This document shows, piece after piece, positions 56,389 to 64,000 of a DNA stretch of 64,000 bases. Numbering within the stretch: the first letter of the stretch is position 1; each line of letters begins with the position of its first letter. The notes under the pieces were generated by a model. That model searched no databases. It saw nothing but the letters and a program-made list of their open reading frames with translations, and was not told the origin of the DNA. A program made the position numbers and the translations under genes. Origin of the DNA: Agelas oroides (lineage: Eukaryota; Porifera; Demospongiae; Agelasida; Agelasidae); NCBI GenBank assembly GCA_949130485.1, contig OX422192.1, forward strand, positions 3,604,085-3,668,084, given 5' to 3'.

Positions 56389-56723
56389 CATGAATCTAAT
56401 TAAAGCTCAGCCTACATAGGGTAAAACCCAGGGTTTTTGTCATCTCATGAATATTAATTAGTTTGGGTTATTTAGCCCTCCCCAGTGAGCACGAACGTCA
56501 CTGGGTTCAATCAGCTGTCCAATGGGAACATGAATGTCCTTAGTGGCCTTTTTGTTGTGTCTTCAGCAGCTTGGTGTTAGGTTGAAAAGATGGGGTATGT
56601 GACATGGATTATTCATAAGTGTGTCCCAAGCATTTAATCCATCCTAACCCTAAGAACCTGGGATCATGGGTCTCACTAACTCTATCTTGGGACTCATGAG
56701 TGTTGTTAGTGTCCCAATTTGGA
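56389..56723. other. Intergenic spacer
   Basis: No gene; ends at the left edge of duplication copy B. Confidence 0.4.
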
Positions 56724-59700
56724 CATGTCTCATGAACATAACAAAGTAGGAAGGAGCCTGGAAACAAGGCTATATTTGGATCTGTGATAACAATTATGTA
56801 TTTCTTGTACATCAAAATATGTTTTGTTCAGTTGTTTCATAGTTAGTAATGATGTACATCTTGTATAGTTTTGTGAGAGAGTGGCATCATTCACCTGACA
56901 GTAAATATTTATTGCTGCAGTCTTTTGGTACTATAACGTTGACACATGAAATACTTCAACCATTGAATATCATTCCACTGTTTGGAGACAGATGTTCTGT
57001 TCTCAAGCTCATGCACTCATTTCCTAATTGATAAAGAGGGTGAGGTCTGGGCACAAGACTCCAAAATGCAGACACTTGTACATATAAGCAGCCAAAATAT
57101 CTATAGAAACTTGAATGGTGAGTGGATTGCATGCTGAAATACTGATACATAAGTCAGGACACTCAGTGATGATTGGTCCACACGCAGACCAGAAACAAGA
57201 GATTAACTTTGTGTTGCTTTATGTGGTAATGGACTTGTCAATTAAAGAAGGGGTTTCCGTTTTTGTCTGAATCTGAACTATTATTGAGTATAACAATGCT
57301 GTAGCTACAATGGTGGTTAATCTGGCATGGCATTATCTGCAGCAACAGCATCTTATATTAGCTCTAGTAGAGTGGGAATATCTCATTGATTGTGTTATCA
57401 AAAAATATCACCAATCGTAACTCTTACATCATTTGTGAAGGCCACTGTAAATTGACAGACTCAAGACTGCTGCTCAGACTAGCTATACACAAAATAAATA
57501 TATATTTTAATAAACAGTGCAATTTTAGTCCTCATCATCATACACCAGCACTGGCTCACGATTTTCATTAAACTGCAACATTAGCGGTCGTATCTCAGCC
57601 TGAGGTGGTTCCTCCTCTTCATCTGAGCCCTCTGCTGCAATTTTTACAAGTTCACGATTGTTCTTGCTCTGAGTAACTCAATCTGAGACTGTCTTCCAGG
57701 CTCGTGAAGTGATGGTGCACTGGTACAGATGGTAGATCAGCATACCAATAAATGTTATTAGAGCACTGCCAACTGAAATATCAACTACCACTGCTTGATT
57801 GCCACTAAACTGAGGGTCACAACAGTAAAATGTAGCAACAGAAACTGCACTCAGATTCAGTAGCAGAGAATACTCCAGCACAGTAAGCCACACTTTCTTG
57901 TAGACAGCTGGAGAGAAAGCTAGACAGGTGCTAGTAATACTTATTGCAGCAAGATTCAGACCAGGATTGCCGAGAGTGAAGATAAGGAAAAGAATTGTGC
58001 GGATTATAAGCAGAAATCCGGTCCAAAATCCGTACCTGTCCTTATATGGACCGGTGTATGCATCAAACAATGGCTTCAGCTTTCTCACCCAATAAAATAT
58101 TCGGTAGTTTAACTTAGGCAGACACTGAATAAAGAACAGTGCTAGCGTGTAGGTGATCAGAAGGAACAGAAGAGCAACAAGTGCAGCGATGAATAGAGGG
58201 ATGTGTTTCCCACGTAAATACTCAATGTTGCTGTCATAGAGCCACACAGTCTTAGTCCTCCCATCAGGGTAGGTCAGAAAGGTGAAGGAGAGAGCTGTGA
58301 TGATGGTACGCTGGAGTTTAGCAAAGGACAGTAGGAAGAGTGTGGCTAGCACCTTCACAGCATGCCTTCTGAACAGTCGAGCTGCAGTGGAGGAATAATG
58401 GCTGGAGACAATCATCCCACCAACAATAGTCCAGATGTAGATGGGAAAAAGAAACTGTAGCCATGCTTTAGTGTACATGTCAATACCATTGTAGAAGCAG
58501 GTCTCAATTCCAAGGTCCAGATTGATCCAAGATATGAAAGTGGAAAGAATGTTCAATGCAACTCTTTGTACTCCAGCAGTTTCGTTTGTGAAAAAGATGG
58601 CTTGATTTATGTGAATGATATTAGCATAGAATATAAGTCCATTTATAGTTCCTTCCGAGACAGTCATGTTGGTGAGGGTTAGTACAAATACAAGTGCAAG
58701 GCCTGCAGCTGCAAAGGCAAACAGCAGCATCAGGTATATGTTGGAGCACTTCAGACATCTGGATGTTCCCAGGGCAAGGCTGAGACCAGGCTGGCATGCT
58801 CCACAGAGGAGACCTGAGTGATTTAAGGCACATTGATTGTCTGAGTCATTCAGTTGTATGGAGAGCTGTTCAGGTTTGCAGTAGTCAAATGGGTATGTTA
58901 CCTCAAAAGAACACGTTAGTACTTCTTGCATAAAGGGCACTATCTGCAGTACTGTCAGAAAACTCACAGTCAATAAATGTTGCATTTGGAACAGAGATAA
59001 GCATAACTCCAGGTTGTTGTACTTTCAGCAAATGTGGGTCAGGTATAACGTCATCATCTAAAGACGAATCAGAGAGCTGCTGAGGGTGAAATGTAGGAAG
59101 TAATGTGGAATACCCTTGAAATGAGACATTAATAAATACTACGCTGTACCATGTTGGTAGATAGGGAGCATACCATCCTAAACTGATAATACTGATATTG
59201 CTAGAATCAGCGCATGTTCCATCAAATATAGTATCTGTGATGGTAAGTCTCTTCAATTTGATAGTTGGTGACATGGAGTACCACGTTATGTTGTAGTCAC
59301 CAGGCTGTCCATCAACAACTAGTGAAGCACCAAAAGAATCTTTTCCAGTTGCTCAATTACACATAAACTGTGTATTAGAGATTAATAAACTTTCAATTGT
59401 AGTGCTTTTCTGCAAGGAGCCAGGATATTTTATTGTTTGAGTTAGATAAACTCCACCTCCCAGTATTGTGACTCCACCTGACAGCTATGAATTCTGACGG
59501 AGTTGTTAAGCCACTGTCCACTAACATCCTGAATGTAAATATTACCACCTTCTGTAGGAAGCAGTTCTTGATCATCATTTGAGAATGGAAATGTACTAAC
59601 TTTGTTGTTAACGAATGTTACATTTTTAATGTCCACTTTATCACTGCAGCACAAGTAATCTGATGAGTCAAATGAGTTGACAAGTCCACCACCTTGGTAA

Positions 59701-60172
59701 TGAGCAGTGTTGTATTGAACACTCGAGTCGACAATAATGAGAATGGTTGGTTTGAGGCTTACCACTGTAGATGAGCATGCTTCAGAAGCACCTGTTAGGG
59801 ATGTCATTCTTCCACCAGTACCACTGGAATTACCAAACTCCACAGTGCTCTCGCTGATTGTTACAGAGTTTCCTGCCAAACAGTTATTTGTCACATACAT
59901 ATTCCCTCCACTGAAAATAGTTACTGTATTTCTTGTAAGGGATACATTGTGAATCAAAACATTACTAGCAAAACAGTTCAGTTTGAACTCGACTGCTACT
60001 CCTTGGCCCATATCAGCAACATTTTGATGGACTTTGCTGTTCATGATGTACACAGATTTATGCACAGTACTGCATGCTTACTGATGTACACCTGCCACCA
60101 ACAGTCGCAAACACGGCAATTCCTCCACCAATTTGAGCTTTTCCACTTTCAAAATGACTGTTATTTGTCAAC
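56724..60172. repeat. Segmental duplication, copy B
   Basis: Counterpart of 45834-50814. It lacks the LINE-bearing block between ACAT repeats and about 0.9 kb of coding sequence. The right breakpoint is after GACTGTTATT, beyond which A and B are unrelated. Confidence 0.9.
57525..60172 (-). pseudogene. Beta-helix / multi-pass membrane protein, copy B, decayed
   Basis: The membrane part is a 435-codon frame (57678-58985) nearly identical to copy A, but ends early where a CGA codon of copy A is TGA (57678-57680), removing the acidic tail. Further damage: TGA for GGA at 58903-58905, a deletion joining the beta-helix part to the Cys-rich collar near 58895, TGA for CGA at 59353-59355, a shortened repeat near 59478, and the same 22-nt frame offset as copy A near 60080. 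The beta-helix region continues to the duplication edge at 60172. Upstream exons are missing, so this copy is very unlikely to work. Confidence 0.85.
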
Positions 60173-60439
60173 GTTGGATTGCCATTTATGACAAGCACCA
60201 AGCTCAGAAATAGTGTTTCCAAAGCCTTACAATCTTTAGGGCTTTCCACACTTCGTGCTGGAGGGGAGACTCCACCCTTCCGCTTCCCCTTCTCCCTGTA
60301 CTAGCTCCTCCTTTTTAAAAATCCTGGATCCACCCCTGCAGAGATCATGTTAGTGAGAAATACTAAACTGTCCTTACTGCTACACAACTTGCACAGAATG
60401 TAAAGGAAAACTTTCACAGTGTTGCAAACCTTAGCTATG
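60173..60439. other. Spacer with a half CAGGGGTGGATCC-type repeat end
   Basis: TTTTTAAAAATCCTGGATCC near 60310 resembles one end of the 55153-55663 MITE. No gene. Confidence 0.4.
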
Positions 60440-63400
60440 TCACTTATCCAGCAGTACTTGCTCTGTTGCAATTTTGCTTGCAATTCCTGTTTGTCCAACT
60501 CTGCGATGTTTTAGTGCATTAACGAGTACTGTCCAATTTGGCTCGCCCTTCTCTGTAACTTGATCCTCCTTCCTCAGCCATGCAGCAATGACATCATCCA
60601 GGAATGTAGTAGACTCCATCATTGTTTTGAGTTTGCTTTGTCTGAGTCCCAGAATCAGTCCAAGATGATAGATATGGGTCTTTTCCATGTCTAGTAGATA
60701 GTCTGTAATGTCAACCAGGTCTTTCTCAGCTGCATGAAGGCATGAGGGAAAATACAACTCTAGTGCACACTACTATGGTATCACTGTTGTTCTCATTGAT
60801 ATGCAGCACATACCAAGGGTGCACTGACTGCAAATGGAAGTTGGGGGTGTGTGGGCAGGTGGAGAAAAGACTAGTCCTTCCTGTGGATTTGATCCTGCAT
60901 CTGCAAATAAGAACGCATTATGTGCACTAGCTCGGTGATAGTTGGACATCAAGATCTAACATGCAGAAACAAAATGCAATAAATACTAGCAAGCACACAC
61001 CTGTCTTTCTCATGGTACTAGTCAGTGGAGTTGAGGAAGTCAAAATGGAAGAGGCAGGCTGCTGTTGGGCTGTGAACAACAGAAATAGAATCAGTTAAAT
61101 GTGGTACCATGTCCACCCATAGCCTGATAGTGGAAGCCAAACTCATTCTCATAACATGCTTTGAGCTAAATTCTGGCATAGCATGCTGGCCTCATCTGGT
61201 AGAGAACATGTATTCTCATAAAATCAATGTTTTGCAACTGACAATAATGCACATCCATAATCACTTTTATCTATACAAGGAAACTTTCTCAACTTCAGCA
61301 AATATTTGCATACCTTGGCTATGTTCAATGAACTCGTCCAACAATTTTTGCTCTGTTGCAATTTTGCTTGCAATTCCTGTTTGTCCAACTCTGCGATGTT
61401 TTAGTGCATTAACGAGTACTGTCCAATTTGGCTCGCCCTTCTCTGTAACTTGATCCTCCTTCCTCAGCCATGCAGCAATGACATCATCCAGGAATGTAGT
61501 AGACTCCATCATTGTTTTGAGTTTGCTTTGTCTGAGTCCCAGAATCAGTCCAAGATGATAGATATGGGTCTTTTCCATGTCTAGTAGATAGTCTGTAATG
61601 TCAACCAGGTCTTTCTCAGCTGCATGAAGGCGAGAAATAAAGGTATTACTTACGTGCCAGAATGGAACTCAACTAGTTACTTAAATGTTTTGTAAGAAAG
61701 TTGATTAATATGTACACATACTAAGTGTGTAAACTTTGGAGAGTAGGCATGCGTAGGCAGGTGAAGGGACCTGTCCTCTTGGTTGAGTTGATACTGCATC
61801 TGCAGAATTATGATAACACATCACGTGAACTTAACACACTGACTTCGGATTGAATCAACAACGGAATGATACGTATCATTTGGTATGAAGTGCACTTTTT
61901 GTTTGGCATTCTATATTGTTGTATTATAGTTGATGTAATCAAACAAGCTGGCTTCCATAAAAATGCCCCACCCTCTCTAATAACCATTAACACTGCTTTA
62001 ACAGTATTATAGTAAAGTCAGCACCAAATAACCTTCCTAACTTAGAAATCAGGGTACTATTTGAATGCTCCTGATATGTGGACTTCAGACCTGGAAATCA
62101 TTATAATGATGAACACAACTACAATCGTAGTTTCACAAAGAAGTCCCTACCCACAAAACAACACGCATGCACCACTAATTTTTGGCTCAACGTCCTGTCC
62201 AAACTTACTTGAACAAACACTGTAGCCTCATTTTCAGTATGCAATTTGCATAAATTTTGTACTGTAAGCCATAAACACTGCAGAGGCCTGGGAAAAAGTT
62301 AGCTAACAAAGTGTACTTGTGAAGTCTTGAGAAATATCTGTGGTAAGAATATACTTAAGCAATGCAGATCACAATGTAGATTTGCAAGATGGATGTAACT
62401 AATTCAACGTTAGCTACAATATGGTGGCATGCTATTGTCAGTGCTAATGTTGAGTGCTGCCTCAAGTCAAATCAATTTGCATAAGTAACTATTGTTTTCA
62501 AGCAATGTTTGGGATACTGCTACATCAACTTATTAGAAAGGATTCTTCTGATTTTAGAAAACAGTCCCTAGTAAATTGTTATCCCAGTTTGTTTTAAGAC
62601 ATAGCATATATAATCGCTAAAACGCCTCTCATTTTAACATTACTTTGAACATGGAACCATTATTTGAACATTCAATTAGCAACTATATGTCCCTAGTTCA
62701 ACATTCAAGGTCAAAACTGCTATCTTGAAGAACAGCAACATTGTTGGTGATATACCATAACAAATATCCACTGTTGTCTGTACTTAATTCACAGAGTGAG
62801 ATAATTTGTATCATCTGTGATGACAGGTGATGATTGAGCCCAGCCATAAGTCTTGTACTACAAGCAGCAAAAATCTGGGCAATGGCCTACAAATGAGGCT
62901 AGTGGTTCCATGTGTGTACATGTCCAGAATACAATGAAAACATTCAATAACTTTTTGCTAAGTTAACTAAGTTTTAAACCAGCTTTTCTAATAGCCATAA
63001 CATGGCATGCTGCACATCAGTAGCCTCATTCCCAGGCCACTCCCAGATTTTATCTCGCAGCCGTGGAGAAAAATCCATTGTATTTTTCTCCACGGCTGTG
63101 AGATAAAATCTGGGAGTGACCTGGGAACGAGGCTAGCACTTCAGATCTTCTAGAAGCAGCTTATCACAGAATGTTTAAATGAGTGAAAATTACTTAAGGA
63201 AAATCTTGCGGGTATGGTACATAAATAATAATAATAAACAAACAAACAGGATCACCAATACCCTGACAAGAAATTACCCTGACACCACACATGCAATTCA
63301 TATAATTATACATACAGTACATTTATGACCAACTTACTGAGAGAAAAGAAAGCTTCATTTGAAGAAACTCTTGCTAAACCATTTGTCACAATGCATTTGT

Positions 63401-63599
63401 AGTGACCTTTATCACTCTTTTCCACCCCTAGAATATGTAAAGTGTCAGTGTGAGTGCCACGGTATCTGCTGCCATCACACAGATCACAGCATTCCTTTTG
63501 CCATTGAAACTGAAGGCCATCTCCTGTTACTCTCACTCTGAACACTGCTTCTGCTCCAACATCCACTACCTGGTCATCAGGATTTAGTAGTATAGTTGG
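60440..63599 (-). CDS. Ig-death-domain protein, 3' part (Ig - DD - DD)
   Basis: Exons: 63599-63338 (Ig), 61799-61722, 61619-61314 (DD1), 61069-61001, 60900-60814, 60729-60440 (DD2 and stop). Phases fit throughout (Ig enters in 0 and leaves in 1; the rest 1-1), giving 364 codons. The Ig exon has FQWQKECCDLC, DTLHILGVEKSDKGHYKCIV; the first Ig cysteine is replaced by Val, as in some MALT1-like Ig domains. The DD exons (LVDITDYLLD, LGLILGLRQSKLKTM, DDVIAAWLRKED, WTVLVNALKH) are classic six-helix death domains, which recruit adaptors by DD-DD contacts. DD2 loses the last helix segment: a few bases are missing and TGA ends it at 60440-60442. The gene continues upstream beyond the window, so the N-terminus is unknown. 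Probably a cytosolic or membrane innate-type signalling protein. Confidence 0.8.
61800..63337 (-). other. Intron of the Ig-DD gene
   Basis: 1.5 kb, A/T-rich, with one palindromic element (63021-63135). Half-copy-like AGGCCTGGGAAAAAG (about 62284) and CCTACAAATGAGGCTAG (about 62885) are the only other marks. Confidence 0.5.
63021..63135. mobile_element. Palindromic element, GCCTCGTTCCCAGGC family
   Basis: TAGCCTCATTCCCAGGCCAC at the left and GACCTGGGAACGAGGCTA at the right, with nearly perfect inner arms (CTCCCAGATTTTATCTC / GAGATAAAATCTGGGAG and CAGCCGTGGAGAAAAA / complement). Confidence 0.85.
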
Positions 63600-64000
63600 C
63601 TATTGGTAGGATGAAAGAAAGCATCTGATTGTGAGCAGTGCCTTCATATCTATTTTACTGCAATTCTTAATAGTAGGGGTAAAAGGAATGTCTGGAATAT
63701 TCTAATATTTGTTCACCAATACTGTATTTGTTCAACATTATTCAGAAAAGAATATTTGTGTATTTGGGTATACACCAGAAAACCACGTTTATGTTTTACA
63801 AGTTATCAACAAAGTTCAGACATGGAATTCAGAATTTACAGTTTCAATTTAGTCTATCCTGCAAAAAATTCAATGATGTCTTAAAAAAGAATATTCTGTA
63901 CTTTGCTTGTCTTGCATATATTCAATTTGAAACAATATTATAGAACATTTTTAGCCCTATTTAATAGACCAACACTTTGTTGTGCTAAAGCAAATACCTC
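63600..64000. other. Upstream intron of the Ig-DD gene, nothing recognised
   Basis: A/T-rich; no exon seen before the window ends. Confidence 0.4.

Noticed and set aside
1-64000. CRISPR arrays, tRNA or rRNA genes
   Set aside because: No regular spacer-repeat array and no recognisable tRNA B box or rRNA core was seen; the palindromes are MITE-type elements.

Overview
The window is animal (eukaryotic) genomic DNA: interrupted genes with GT..AG introns, AATAAA signals, no operons, and dense nested transposons. Cytoplasmic death-fold modules (DED, DD), a MALT1-like Ig module, a beta-helix/multi-pass membrane family and very many short palindromic elements best fit a demosponge of the Amphimedon type. 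That attribution is inference; there is no rRNA or mitochondrial marker here.

Layout. 0-3.4 kb: a palindromic MULE-like element and a zinc-ribbon ORF. 3.43-9.73 kb: a near-complete tyrosine-recombinase retrotransposon of Ngaro type (gag with an intron, RT/RNase H, recombinase, split direct repeats A1...B1-A2-B2) carrying a piggyBac-like MITE. It abuts, and probably landed in, a 3.6-kb palindromic element (9.73-13.38 kb) that itself holds three further nested elements. 15.1-16.4 kb: a two-exon gene of an unrecognised family. 16.57-20.74 kb (-), 25.84-30.21 kb (+) and 32.34-41.23 kb (-): three relatives of a double-pass membrane family; two carry tandem death-effector-like domains at the cytosolic N-terminus, joined through short phase 1-1 linker exons to TM1-ectodomain-TM2. 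42.5-44.5 kb (+): the paralogue of the 15-kb gene. 45.8-51.2 and 56.7-60.2 kb: a segmental duplication of a beta-helix/multi-pass membrane gene, both copies frame-broken. 52.3-53.5 kb: an intronless nicotinamide N-methyltransferase-like gene split by a 368-bp Harbinger-type MITE inside its SAM-binding motif. 60.4-63.6 kb (-): the 3' part of an Ig-DD-DD gene whose two death-domain exons are identical over about 285 bp.

How the parts relate. The DED membrane family, the Ig-DD gene and the beta-helix membrane family all look like surface or innate-type signalling components evolving by duplication and exon shuffling: almost every linker exon is phase 1 at both ends. A stimulus-to-death-fold signalling role is inferred from domain content only. 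The most novel item is the architecture 2xDED - linker - TM - glycosylated ectodomain - TM, reconstructed as open reading frames of 661 and 699 residues with all splice phases consistent.
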